Shown here: in pieces, positions 10,301-18,170 of the stretch
Layout of the letters: every line of letters starts with the position of its first letter
Position numbering within the stretch: the first letter of the stretch is position 1
NCBI GenBank assembly: GCA_963210315.1
Contig: OY723279.1
Location: 682,001-746,000, forward strand
DNA length: 64,000 nt
Reading direction: 5' to 3'
Source of the DNA: Rhynchopus euleeides
Lineage: Eukaryota; Euglenozoa; Diplonemea; Diplonemida; Diplonemidae
Made by a program: the position numbers and the translations under genes
The notes under the pieces: model-generated
The model's input: only the letters and a program-made list of their open reading frames with translations
Told to the model about the DNA's origin: nothing
Database searches by the model: none

Positions 10301-13300
10301 GCTTCGGTCAGCGCCGCGTCCTTCGTTTCTGCGCAGGCCTGGCCCCCAGCAGTCGGGAAGGCCCGCGCCTTGATGCACTTGAGCGTGCGGGCAGTGAACG
10401 CCGGTACCTGAAGGTCGACGAATAGGGGAACATGCGTGGGTATACCACATTCATCACGATCCATGGTTCTAGAGGACAACACCGCATGCGACGCGACCTC
10501 ATTCGCTAGGCAGAAGTCTATTCTGGAACCATTTGCGCTCTTCCAGCAGGTAGGGGCGGGCTCGGCACCTGAGCTCCGGGCACACTTCTCAGCAGCATCC
10601 ACCCAACGACCAGTGGCTAGGGAAGCCGCAAGGGTAGCGCTCGATGCGACGTTGCAGTTGAAGTCTCCCATGATCACCACCGGGACATTCCCGAGTTGCG
10701 CCGCTGTTTCGAACACCTCACGCAGTACTGCCTCCCTGGCAGTGGCGTCGCGGACAGGCGCATACACCGAGAAGACATGCAACAGGCGGGAGCCATCCTC
10801 GAGTGCTACCGCGGCATGGCACCAGCGCTCTTTGGCCGTGATGGTCGTCGATCTCATCGTGGAGCGTACAGCTATGGCGACACCCCCCGGGGCAGTTTGC
10901 GACCCAGTGCGCGCATGCTTCACAGGCGGCAGGAGGGCGCCCCAATGCAGCGTCCAACCCAGAGCAGAGAAGGTGGTGTCCAGGGTGTTCTGGGACACAG
11001 CATCAACACGCGTTTCTTGCAGACAGATCACATCGCAGTCTAAGCCGAGCACATCCAGGTAGTGTGACGGCAGGGAGGTGACGTTGGCGCTGCAGAGGGT
11101 TATAGCTTGCGGTGGGGGATCGTCGGCTACCTCGACGACACGCGCCCTGACTGGAGGGGTGCGACTCACGTCCGTGTGTGCAGGAGTTGACCTTGCATGC
11201 GGTGTTGGGGAGGGAAGAGGGGCGATCGGCGACGGACTCTGTGGCGAACTTCGGGGGGTATCGGGCGGAGAGGGGGGCGTCAGTCGGATTACAGCAGGGC
11301 GACGCCGCGACCGCAGGGCGCAGATCTCGTCACAAGTCAGGGAAGTGGTGGTATCAGGTACGAGGTCGAAGAGCCAGCGGGGAGGGCGTACAGCGTCGTA
11401 GTGGTGGGGTTGGTGGACAAGGAACGCGGTGTGCACATATCCCGTCGGCTTCACAACCAATTGCCATATGTCCGGGCTGTCGGCGCGGAGAACGAAGACT
11501 CTGGCTTTTGCACAGACAGCTGCGCGCACAAGGGACACTCCATCCCCGTAAGTGGAGGGGCGGGCAAGGTTTTTGAGGTATTGTGCAAGGTCAGCAGGGG
11601 GTATCTCCGTCGGAGGGGAGGCACGGAAGCTGCGTACCACAGCAGCTCTGAGCGAGAGGGCACTCTCATAGGGAGTGAAGTGGGCTATGGCTGCAAACAT
11701 ACACGCCCCATCCCGCGGCACAGCGACGTAGGCCCATCCGACGGCGGTCGCCACCGCACGGAGTTGCTGTGTGCGCTCCAAAGCTTGTGCCGGGGTCCCC
11801 ACGGGGTCGCCCCCACCACGGTAGGGGTCATCTGCCCGCGCGGGCAGAGAGGGGGCCCCCGGTGTCGAGGGACCCCGTCACATTCCACCGTAGCTGGGAC
11901 TCTGCTGCCCAAGAGCTGCAGTGACCTGCTGTAACTGCGCTGTGAGGGTTTGCACCTGCTGTGCCAATCCGTCTCGGTCCGCCTTCAGTTCGCTGATCAA
12001 TCCCGCAGCTGTTTCCAGATTCTGCTGAAGGACCTCCTCCTGACCCTGACCCATGTCGGACTCCACAGGTGCCGCAGTGGCTGCCGCTCCAGGGGTTGGC
12101 GCTGGCTGCTGCGCAGGTTGCCGCGCGGCTGCCTGCTGCAAGGCTTGTATGGAGGCCAGCACCGTCTGCTGGAACTCCGCCTGCTGCTTCGCCATCTGCT
12201 GCTGCCAGAGACGCTGTTGTTCAGCCTGCTGCTGCATCCACGCAAGGATATCCTGCTGTGGGGGTGGAGGCGGCGGTTGTGCAGCCGAGGGGTTCCCCGG
12301 GCGCGCTCTGGGAGGGGGAGCACCACGCGCAGGCGCGGGCCCAGCGCTCGGGCGGGTCCCCCCGCGGAGTGCAGAAGCATAGGAGCTGCCTGCGGCCGGC
12401 GGGTTCGCTGGGAAGGTTCGAGGGAGAAGGTTGCGGTTCCCCGTTACCTCTTCGATGCTTAGGAGCTGGGAGAAGACTACAGGGTGGAAGGAGGAGGGGC
12501 GTGACCCCGACGTCACGAGGAAGTAGCCCGCCGTGATGGGGGTGTCGGGGCTCACCTCCACCTGCCAGTGCAGCTTCTCCAGCAGCACTGCCCGCAACCT
12601 TGACGCGGCGACATGCGAGGGAACATTTCGAATCCGGAAGGTTCGCCTCACCTCGGCCGTGGAGAGGGCCATCAGTGCGCTTGCACGGTCGTCCCTGTGG
12701 ACCCGCACGGCGTAGCCGCGGTCCCCAACTGCCAGTCCGAAGACGCCATGCTGCAGGGAGGCACCCCCGAGGACCCCCATCTGGGCACGGGCCTCCGCCT
12801 CCGTGGCCGACCACAACAGCGCCAGGGGCGGCGCATCCCCGGGCGTCTCGTGCTTCGTCCGCACAAATACGCCACCATTCCCGGATCCGCGCAGCCTTGC
12901 CTCCAGCTCACCAGCTGGCACGTCGAACATCGCCTCGACACTGCCATCGAGGTCACGGGTTTTGGTGGCCCGGGTATCCACCACCCCACGCATCCTGAGC
13001 AACGCCTGGTGCCGCCGTTCACCACCCTGTACCCGGGTCCGCAGCACCACGCACACCGACCTGCCGACACCTCCGGATTCCGGCTCCAGCTTCCTGCGGG
13101 CATCCGACGGATCCCCGATCGAGGATACCCACAGGCGTTCCATGCGGGTCGACCCGTCAGAGAGGCGAACCAATACATTCCAATGGCGCTGGTGGGGGCA
13201 CCCCGGGATGGGGGAGGGCCCGACGAGCACCAGCTGGGCGTTCTCCCGGAGTCGGCGAACCCCGGTCGCAAGGTTGTCGTCCCAACCAATCACTGCCGGC

Positions 13301-16271
13301 CCGTTCACAACGTCCTCCCGGGACGCCACGGGGAGAGCCCAAAAATCGGGGACCAGCTTGGGCGGTGGTACCGGCGCCTTCGGGGAAGGCTTCGGCTTGT
13401 TGGAGGGGGGCGGGGCGTCGGTGGCGAGCTCCGTCGCGGGGAAGGTGCAGGCGTCCATCAGCGCCTCGTAGCCCCCACCTAGTTGGGGGTCCCGAATTAC
13501 AGCAAAATAGTGGGTACCGGTGTACCCAAGCAGGAAGAAGGTGTGGTCGAGGGCGTGCTCCCCGCCATCATGCACGATGGTCGTCAGGCGGAGCTGCCCC
13601 TCCGGACCCACGTCCAACACGCCGACGCGAACCCCGAAAACCCTGCAGCAAGCCTGCAGCGAGAGGTGATCTCCCCATGCCCCCGCAGTCCCCACCTGCG
13701 ACAGATAGGCTTCCCAGTCGCCGGATACGTGGTCGCGGTAGCGACCCGCAAAGGCGGCCATCTCTTGGTGGGCCGCCTTTCGCACGGAGGAGTGATTCCC
13801 CGCGTTGCCCTGCATCAGGTATGCGAGGGACCTATACAGGCAATCGCCTGCCCCCCCACACTCCCTGACCCGGAAGCCCAGGCGTTCCACCTGCTGCACG
13901 AGCCCGTGCACAACGTGCTGAGCCGACGGTTCGGCCAGGCTGTCGGTGGCGGCCTGGGCGAGGTTGTGGACCTCACGCAGGCGGACCGAGTCCCGGATGT
14001 GGGATGTACGGAGCACGGGGGCTCCCTTCCTCCGCTGCAGCTCCCGGAGGGCTTCCTTCGCCTGCGCGACGAGGGGGCGCAGGTGTTCCGCTGAACACCC
14101 AGCGGTGCCAAGCACCTGCGCGACCTGCGTCTTGCAGGAGGTGTCGGCCCAGAGAGCGACCTGGGTACGGGGGCGGCCGACGGCCCACTCCAGGGCAATC
14201 CGCAGCGCATCTACACGGACCTCAGCCAGCGAGGCATGCGGGTTGGCCGCAGACGTCGACCACACCTCCTCATCCCCAACGTACGCAGCCATAGCGTACT
14301 GGCGCTCATGCGCCGCTACGTAGACGGTCGCGGGGGGTTCGGCACCCCCGCACCCCGCACGGAAGGGGCAGAGACACTGCCACCCAGGGAGCCCACATGG
14401 GCAGGCGGAGGGGGCATCCCAGTTGGCCGACGCCGGAGAGGCGTCGCCCAGGGCCAGCCGCGAGGAGGCCGGGATGCGGCGGGCGGAAACACAGATCGAG
14501 GGCATATCGGCGAGAGAGAATGTGGTGTTGTGTTTGTGTGTGGCCCCTGTGTGTGTGTGTGTGGTTATAAAGTTTTAAGGCGGTGTCGCCCTGCACGGGC
14601 AGTAGCACCTCCCCTTCAGTATCGCACTCCCGAAGGATTCCCCAACACGACGTGACACCGGTTTCGACGCGTACTCTTCGTACCCCTCCCCCCGGCCGCG
14701 TCTCTTCAGCGAAGAACCGGGGATAATCGGACCAGGGCTAGCTAAACCCTGGTGGTGTCACGGGTGGGGTTGGAGAGGGAGAAAAAGGAAGAAATGAAGT
14801 TGCGAAAAAGTCAAACACTGACACGTGAAATCAATAAAAAGGGTGGTATATATCGCCCCCTTGCTGCGACGAAGACACTAAATAGTCAGGCCGCTTCAAG
14901 AGTCTTGAGGGCTTGAAGGAAGAAACAGGTTGCTGATGAGTCTCAGGAGCAGGCACCTTTTGTCCGCCCACATGACCTTCGCCCGAAGGCGAACCTCGTC
15001 CAGCTTGGCTCGATCGCCACAGAGAAGGGGATCATTCTCCGCTGTGGTGAACATCTTAAAAACCGAGGGTGCAGAGGTGGGGCAGCCCACTGGTGCGACA
15101 GCAGACCGCCCCCGGATAGCTATAACTAGTGCATAGGAAGCATACGACGGCACACGCAACAGATGCCGAAGGCACAACGGCGGGTCACTTTTAACCACCA
15201 GAGGAGTGGCACTCCCGAGGGGTGGGGAAGGGGGGGTAGTCACAACACTTTCCTCCCGGTGTGGGGAGATCCTGCGCGGATCATAGCCCACCCTGTGTGT
15301 GTGTGTGTGATGTCACCCCCTCCCCCTCCCCTTCCCCCCTCCCTCCGCTCACGAACCCCTCTCGATAGAAAAGACTCGCTCTGCATGCATACCACAGACG
15401 CGGCCTGCGGGTGCTTCAGCAGGGTCACCAGGCTGCCTGCCCAGAAGTATGTGCCTGGCACATCCGCACTGCCCACCCCACGCCACAGCTGCGGGGGGAC
15501 GTCCCGCAACAGATCTGCACCGTACGCCTCCGCTGCCTTTTTTAAAATTTTCCAGATGTTGCACAGGGTGTCGTCCCCCGGTGAAGCCTCCTGCTTGGAA
15601 ATACGGACGCTGTACCCCACCACCGCATGCAAAAAACTCCGTGCATCGCTGTAATCAGCCGGCAGGGCGAGGCGGCTGCCAAGCCAGAGGTCTGCCTCCT
15701 TGGAGGAGGCTGTGCCGGTTCTGACCAGGAGGCAAGTCGTCGTCTGTCGCAGAACGTCGAGCGCACGCCCCGGCGCGAGGAGATTCGCCAGTGACCCGAG
15801 CAGGCAGCAGGCGCCCCACCTGCAGGCGTAATCGCCACTCTCGAGGATTTTCACCAGACTGGCATAATCTGCCTCTGCCGCGACGTCGTGCAAAAAGTCA
15901 TCGCACAGATCTGCGAGTGCACCCAGCGCTGCGGCCTGCACAGCAGAGCTCACGCCGTCCACCCCTTTCGCCAGCCCGGCAAGGCGAGGGAGCGCCGCGC
16001 GCACCTGCGCGGCTGTCGCCCCGGCCTGCAGCAGCACTGACATGCTGGTGACGGCTTCGGCTGTCACGTGGCTCTCGTAGAACCGCTGCGTTGTGCTGGT
16101 GGGGTCAGCAGGGCGGGGAGGAGGCATCGGCGGCGGGCCCCCTGCGGCTCCGAAGCGAGCCACCCTCAAGAGGCGCTTGCGGCCAGCCTCGCGGCTCCGG
16201 TACGCCCGGTTCTGGCGGCTGCGCTGCTGGGCCTCGAGGCAGATTCCCTTCTTGGAGTCCATTGCGGCCAT
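4109..16271 (-). CDS. Armadillo-repeat protein, importin-alpha-like (spliced gene containing a LINE)
   Basis: I assemble the gene from exons at 16271-15393, 15054-~14977, 5329-5241, 4860-4569 and 4306-4109, about 510-530 residues, close to the usual importin-alpha length. The N-terminus starts MAAMDSKKG and has a basic stretch (SRQNRAYRSREAGRKRLLR) like an importin-beta-binding region. The body reads as alpha-helical repeats, for example LLGSLANLLAPG, ACGATELLWQRFHSDDRELR and LAGQAVVGKLEHTF. The tail is acidic (DADAMLDVDIED). Phases at the last three exons agree (2 then 0), and donors are GTATGC, GTATGG and GTATGT. The second exon's donor is unresolved. A cargo-adaptor role in nuclear import is inference; another ARM/HEAT scaffold is possible. 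A ~9 kb same-strand LINE occupies the intron between exons two and three. Confidence 0.6.
4569..4860 (-). CDS. ARM-repeat gene, exon 4
   Basis: 292 nt from a CCCGACAG acceptor to a GTATGT donor. Encodes YLLHHDPQLAGQAVVGKLEH, then AAVQREACIAFARLLAGL and LREFVPQWVDNVASRL, two further helical repeats. The phases agree with both neighbouring exons. Confidence 0.6.
5241..5329 (-). CDS. ARM-repeat gene, exon 3
   Basis: 89 nt after a CTGATGCAG acceptor, ending at a GTATGG donor in phase 2. It encodes MVACGATELLWQRFHS and DDRELRVHACRGAG, the GATxxL...xxLR pattern of an armadillo repeat. The next exon starts with the single base needed to complete its last codon. Confidence 0.5.
5392..5555 (+). repeat. 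Dispersed repeat R3, copy 2
   Basis: Starts GATAAGGCGTTGTTTGTGAG and ends AACTATCTTTTTCACTGTGAC, matching the R3 copies at 3130 and 17365/19349. It lies in the intron that also holds the LINE, just 3' of it. Confidence 0.5.
5849..6110 (-). repeat. Tandem pair of LINE 3' ends with (AC)n tails
   Basis: Two ~120-bp blocks share a hairpin (CCACCCGAC paired with GTCGGGTGG; 6089-6109 and 5949-5969), the GAGTACGCTACGCAAACTC stretch and TTTCAAA followed by (AC)n. The first belongs to the full-length LINE, and its hairpin overlaps the last codons of ORF2. The second is diverged and starts only ~35 nt before the matching stop, so it is either a severely 5'-truncated relative or a duplicated 3' UTR. 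Confidence 0.7.
6073..11802 (-). CDS. LINE ORF2: OTU - endonuclease - reverse transcriptase - RNase H polyprotein
   Basis: Domains in order, counted from GTG at 11802 (1909 codons): OTU ~15-145 (D31-G-A-C34, H133/H134 in HHYDAV); a Pro/Ser linker; an exonuclease-endonuclease-phosphatase domain ~231-470 (LQETR, VVIMGDFNCN, SRIDF, THVPLF); reverse transcriptase ~750-1090 (SLDLQKCFDSVP, GILQGCPLS, YVDD near 985); Cys/His knuckle ~1326 (CPYC...H...C); RNase H ~1530-1670 (LFFDGG, AEFAAL, CGDSK, NNTDADGLS); and two C-terminal C/H clusters ~1831-1905. No ATG precedes the OTU core. The frame is continuous with ORF1 through one TGA, so expression as an ORF1-ORF2 read-through product is likely. The GTG given here is only a frame marker. 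Clade not assigned; the RT resembles LINEs described from protists. Confidence 0.85.
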   Translation of the reverse strand: MGTPAQALERTQQLRAVATAVGWAYVAVPRDGACMFAAIAHFTPYESALSLRAAVVRSFRASPPTEIPPADLAQYLKNLARPSTYGDGVSLVRAAVCAKARVFVLRADSPDIWQLVVKPTGYVHTAFLVHQPHHYDAVRPPRWLFDLVPDTTTSLTCDEICALRSRRRPAVIRLTPPSPPDTPRSSPQSPSPIAPLPSPTPHARSTPAHTDVSRTPPVRARVVEVADDPPPQAITLCSANVTSLPSHYLDVLGLDCDVICLQETRVDAVSQNTLDTTFSALGWTLHWGALLPPVKHARTGSQTAPGGVAIAVRSTMRSTTITAKERWCHAAVALEDGSRLLHVFSVYAPVRDATAREAVLREVFETAAQLGNVPVVIMGDFNCNVASSATLAASLATGRWVDAAEKCARSSGAEPAPTCWKSANGSRIDFCLANEVASHAVLSSRTMDRDECGIPTHVPLFVDLQVPAFTARTLKCIKARAFPTAGGQACAETKDAALTEAVRLLGDPAAATPTEERYRSFCRAAEAWLSGTHDLPDNRQAGRSGGPCFRWERCASRYAGRDGALDKRSRRLNRLRGHLRTLIRLRGAHDGIGAPSYDFTHAWAAYRRLAKRTPGSPPNVDMENPDTISLAGMLSYIEGSQRRALESLRQRRLAEWKDTLQRNLMSRPHLVFCYLRGVRSPTQDFLRRSDGQLTAAQAEMDELLRGAWGEVFARYSAENPEPSWETFEARFEEYFPDSTPMEASPITAEDVERVLRRMSASSAPGLDGWRVHELRQLPPTLTKALADLLNAIEETGTWPPQLLHTLVSLIPKEGGDSADPLRQRPISVTSVVYRVWAGVRLRSALRWMDSWVPDSLHGARPGHSAEDLYWTLAARLELAEITQEPLCGISLDLQKCFDSVPQGIAFALLDRLGFNTRVSATLRAAYDGMQRRFRVGGGVGEPFEVTNGILQGCPLSVVLLNVIVAVWMRAVSDVSPSVSASSYVDDTYVLASDTETLQRCADVTSEFAECTGIHPNHGKCRAFATGTQRVQVMLPTTNGRRRVKKCISFDCLGAMVHVGRAPRRRRTRVKSGLSGRIWGRMCKAREVARLLKKLPIPLTAKERFLVATAVAQAYYGCAITPLSPALLRDLASALAGALWTGVSRRAVEAVFHVLSRGHLIDPAIAPAYRRICTWIQQAAKWAHVREMSETAWEARDSLGDDTMGPFTLLCEALNLAGWTWSAPTTLSYSDSEGIACEVEVVGVFGEKARWEKLRHDLRFSLRLAQLNKLQLRRPAFAGVAQGIDGLSTRSLLLDDTANLTGYQRGLLRAVLTGAVTTTGRSGIARTSCPYCDSDTAETVEHMWWECSRWDDVRRQHTITAASPLWPPCLRINGIMPLPPRCPEEATWSEVPSCPMERRDITRRLHLYFLEVLRCRQVHDGIALTTGTKFTSGTYLWEPPTVTEPHILRLPSPLDVGAAWVFGHAMLQAFTAWLSQLSWSVKREPITFAELAIDFELFAGLTLPLAGTIPPPGQAFTPSGSSPAADIIDEEDATLFFDGGARMNGTPYAVSGAGAVLYEGGEKLAECAIPLPRVRANNVAEFAALYVGLQLLKSCRVEGDVLVCGDSKTVIDIVSGVKRPRANLEPHYSRVRRLIAEMPNLSLQFEHVRRENNTDADGLSNQAMDEAALILQAESGSRCPRDEHAAYNASLLGKAVSLRRLGTALTKALGHPVWPCHCAKVTPLTALGGGVLPGLVCRPKLSPLTLNVVRELEGYFRTPASNDNVISLYFPQDASWIAGFLPQRFYPADWQSAACWGSAPAAPTVGSLYSPAPGEPPIPVPAGVARATNGKRLVCPVHNKPRCVPCKKARTRPSVCCERHHRPGDGLSPEAQFCTLHNLTRCGNCVASHETVLACCRKHHPTRSGGGAVT
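11851..11880 (-). promoter_or_regulatory. Candidate stop-codon read-through signal between LINE ORFs
   Basis: ORF1 ends TGA CGG. One base after the TGA, GGGGTCCC (11876-11869) can pair with GGGGCCCC (11859-11852) over a 9-nt loop, giving an 8-bp stem with one G-U pair. The frame then stays open for 25 codons into ORF2. TGA followed by CGG plus a downstream structure is a known leaky context in plant viral replicase genes. Its use here is inference. Confidence 0.6.
11878..14505 (-). CDS. LINE ORF1: RNase H-like + OTU domain + Q-rich/coiled-coil protein
   Basis: 875 residues. A Cys-rich start (CPCGLPGWQCLCPF, ~35-48) leads into an RNase H-like segment (~57-190). Its strands align with the ORF2 RNase H, but the first catalytic Asp position reads VYVAAHE instead of LFFDGGA, and the last Asp region reads VHNLAQAA. 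It is therefore probably inactive. An OTU domain spans ~205-340: D221-C222 in GAGDCLYRSLAYL and H332 in THYFAV keep the catalytic pattern, and a WGDHLSL motif is typical. The C-terminal third is Pro/Gln-rich, then a coiled coil (~835-870, ISELKADRDGLAQQVQ). Known LINE ORF1 proteins bind RNA and multimerise, and the coiled coil suits that. The OTU role (deubiquitination or polyprotein cleavage) is inference. The stop is TGA in the ORF2 frame. Confidence 0.8.
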   Translation of the reverse strand: MPSICVSARRIPASSRLALGDASPASANWDAPSACPCGLPGWQCLCPFRAGCGGAEPPATVYVAAHERQYAMAAYVGDEEVWSTSAANPHASLAEVRVDALRIALEWAVGRPRTQVALWADTSCKTQVAQVLGTAGCSAEHLRPLVAQAKEALRELQRRKGAPVLRTSHIRDSVRLREVHNLAQAATDSLAEPSAQHVVHGLVQQVERLGFRVRECGGAGDCLYRSLAYLMQGNAGNHSSVRKAAHQEMAAFAGRYRDHVSGDWEAYLSQVGTAGAWGDHLSLQACCRVFGVRVGVLDVGPEGQLRLTTIVHDGGEHALDHTFFLLGYTGTHYFAVIRDPQLGGGYEALMDACTFPATELATDAPPPSNKPKPSPKAPVPPPKLVPDFWALPVASREDVVNGPAVIGWDDNLATGVRRLRENAQLVLVGPSPIPGCPHQRHWNVLVRLSDGSTRMERLWVSSIGDPSDARRKLEPESGGVGRSVCVVLRTRVQGGERRHQALLRMRGVVDTRATKTRDLDGSVEAMFDVPAGELEARLRGSGNGGVFVRTKHETPGDAPPLALLWSATEAEARAQMGVLGGASLQHGVFGLAVGDRGYAVRVHRDDRASALMALSTAEVRRTFRIRNVPSHVAASRLRAVLLEKLHWQVEVSPDTPITAGYFLVTSGSRPSSFHPVVFSQLLSIEEVTGNRNLLPRTFPANPPAAGSSYASALRGGTRPSAGPAPARGAPPPRARPGNPSAAQPPPPPPQQDILAWMQQQAEQQRLWQQQMAKQQAEFQQTVLASIQALQQAAARQPAQQPAPTPGAAATAAPVESDMGQGQEEVLQQNLETAAGLISELKADRDGLAQQVQTLTAQLQQVTAALGQQSPSYGGM
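14567..14880 (-). other. Structured region upstream of LINE ORF1 (ribozyme-like candidate)
   Basis: On the minus strand a 9-bp pairing (14762-14754 with 14659-14651) encloses two hairpins. One is ACCAGGG/CCCTGGT (14753-14731). The other carries CTGAAGA, a GACGC/GCGTC stem and GAAA (14709-14662), which matches the hammerhead core words. The remaining hammerhead stems do not form canonically, so this is a structured RNA candidate and not a confirmed ribozyme. It may be the LINE 5' UTR or an older insertion. Confidence 0.4.
14977..15054 (-). CDS. ARM-repeat gene, exon 2 (3' limit uncertain)
   Basis: Begins after TTTTTAAG, in phase 0, and reads MFTTAENDPLLCGDRAKLDE. The frame stays open to a stop at 14896 and includes a helix-like RCLLLRLISNL that suits an ARM repeat. 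The only phase-0 donor I can see (GTCATG at 14976) would drop that helix; a GTTTCT donor at 14926 keeps it but ends in phase 2. The boundary needs transcript data. Confidence 0.4.
15393..16271 (-). CDS. ARM-repeat gene, exon 1
   Basis: 293 codons from ATG at 16271 to GTATGC donor, ending in phase 0 after HPQAASV. I chose this ATG because it precedes the basic region and follows a frame with no conserved sequence; a second ATG lies three codons on. The downstream continuation past the donor is low complexity. Confidence 0.65.
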
Positions 16272-17362
16272 TGGGTTGCGGTGAGGGAGGTGTGTATGGG
16301 GTGTAGAGCCCTGTGGGGTGTGTGTGTGTGTGGGATGTGGGTTATGCGTGACAAAAAGGTGATGTGAATCCTCGGTGGGGTGGGGTATGCATGCGTGCGG
16401 TGGACATCGCATCAACCACACAGCGTTCTTCTGCTGCGAAACGACGCGGGGGGGGGGGGGGGATGGGGGGGACGATTCCACTTGCTGTAATCACCGATCT
16501 ACGATATAATGTTTTCCCTTTTGTATTGCGCGCGCAGTTGCTGTTCCTATATTTTTTTCCCTGCTCTCTGCTGGTGTTGTTGCTGTGGCATGTGCGTGTC
16601 GTGATCACTTTTCAGATGCAGACCCTGCAGAGAACACTCGGCTCACTCATGTGTCGGCGGGGCTACGTTGCAAGCAGGGTGTCGACCTTGCTGCTGTGAA
16701 TCAGACAATCTCTGGCCTTGCTGTGATATTCATGTGTGATGGCCAGATTTGTGCCGACAAGGGTCTTACCCGATACCAATGTTGTCGCGAATGTGTTTGG
16801 AACCAAGGTTACACCCTCGCATTTTTCGTGTGACTAGTGTGATTTAGACTTGCACAATTTTTTATTCTCTATTTTGATGCAGGCACCCAAAAAAAATTCT
16901 TCTTCTGGACTCGGCTCAGCGACACCACTCCTCGAGCCCCCCCCCCCTTTTTTGTCTGGCATGCACAGGCCATGCAAGGCAGCGCGACAACACGCCGACC
17001 AACCTCACCCCACCCACTCTGCCACCCCTCTGTTGATCCCGACACACACACACACACCCACTGGACCCAACAACCTACACCTATCTCTCGTGAAAATCTA
17101 AGTCTGCGCGCGCTTTTTTGATTGGTTCGTATGTTTGTGTCTTGGATGTGGGGGGAGGGAAGGGGGAGATGTGGTTGTGTGTGTGGGGGAGGGGAGGAGG
17201 GGCATGGACGGGAGGAGGAGGAGGAAAAAAATGAATAGGAGGGGTGCCAGCGAGCCGGGAGGGGGGGGAGGGGTAGTGAAATAAAAGGAGAAGGAAGCAC
17301 AAGAATGGTCTCCCTTCACTCATGAAGGAGAGGGGCAACAACAACAACAACAACAACAACAA
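16272..17362. other. Non-coding region upstream of the ARM-repeat gene
   Basis: Expected to hold the promoter or 5' UTR of the minus-strand gene starting at 16271. It contains (GT)n, a 16-base G-run near 16448 and a (AAC)n microsatellite at 17338-17364. The open frames are low-complexity, so I annotate no gene here. Confidence 0.5.
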
Positions 17363-18170
17363 CAAAAAAGATAAGGCTGTTGTTTGTGCGCCAAATCCGG
17401 CCCAAGCGCTGCAGGTGTGGCTCTATTTTGGGGGTATTTTGGCCAATTTTCGAAATCCTATTTTGGTTTTTTTGCACTTTTTTTGGGTGCTTTTTTGCAC
17501 GATTTCTGTGCCTCAGACACAGATTTTGGTGTGATTTTTGCGCTATTTTGATTCACTCGGCCTGACCGATGCATACGATTCGAAAAAATGGCGAAAAAAT
17601 CGCTATCAACAACGGTGAACGAATGGAGGTAGATGGGGAAGTGGAAGGACACAGCACGCCCTCTCACTGATCGCCATCTGTACACTACCTCTCTGTTCAA
17701 GGCGGTCAGTGTCACTTGATGGCGCTGCACACAAATCACTGCTACATCCCAGGGCGCCTTCCCTTGTGAGAATAGCGGAACTTCTGCGGTTGCAGTTTGG
17801 TGGTTGAGGCCGGCGGTGATATCACTTTGGTGACTGTGCTTCCTTCCCCCTGAGCTCGATCAGATCCAGGTCGACCTGGTGCTGCGTGGCTCCTGGTGTG
17901 TTATCTCTTTGCTTCCTCGCACACATACACGTGGTTCCGCGAATCGCCACGGATGCCCACCAAGTCGAACCCGAAACATGATCACGGGCCCACGACGACC
18001 CTTTCGAGATGTCATGGCCGCAAGCCCGCAAACCCGATCGCATTCGCAAGGTGGTTCGTCTCTTAGAGATCAGTGCTCGGGCCCAGCCTCCCGCGAGGGT
18101 GCTGGAACCGACATGCCGCAGCCCCGTACGCGCAAGGGCTTGGCTCCAAGACCAGGCACATGCCACAGGG

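Larger units (their letters stand above)
5849..14566 (-). mobile_element. Full-length OTU-bearing LINE (non-LTR retrotransposon)
   Basis: The element has ORF1 (14505-11878), one in-frame TGA, ORF2 (to 6073) and a 3' end finishing in TTTCAAAAC followed by (AC)n. There is no poly(A) tail. ORF2 carries an apurinic-type endonuclease, reverse transcriptase, a Cys/His knuckle and RNase H; both ORFs carry an OTU cysteine-protease domain. Both long frames are open throughout, so the copy looks young. A second, truncated 3' end follows in tandem (5849-5995). The 5' limit is uncertain: an (AC)n tract at 14536-14562 could be the target, or the element could extend to about 14870. It lies in an intron of the ARM-repeat gene in the same orientation. 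Confidence 0.85.

Noticed and set aside
10436-11934. Plus-strand open frames of 130-245 residues opposite the LINE
   Set aside because: They are shadows of the LINE coding strand in GC-rich sequence and show no recognisable motif.
14651-14762. Calling the LINE 5' structure a hammerhead ribozyme outright
   Set aside because: The core words fit, but the helix joining them to a cleavage triplet does not, so I keep it as a structured-RNA candidate only.
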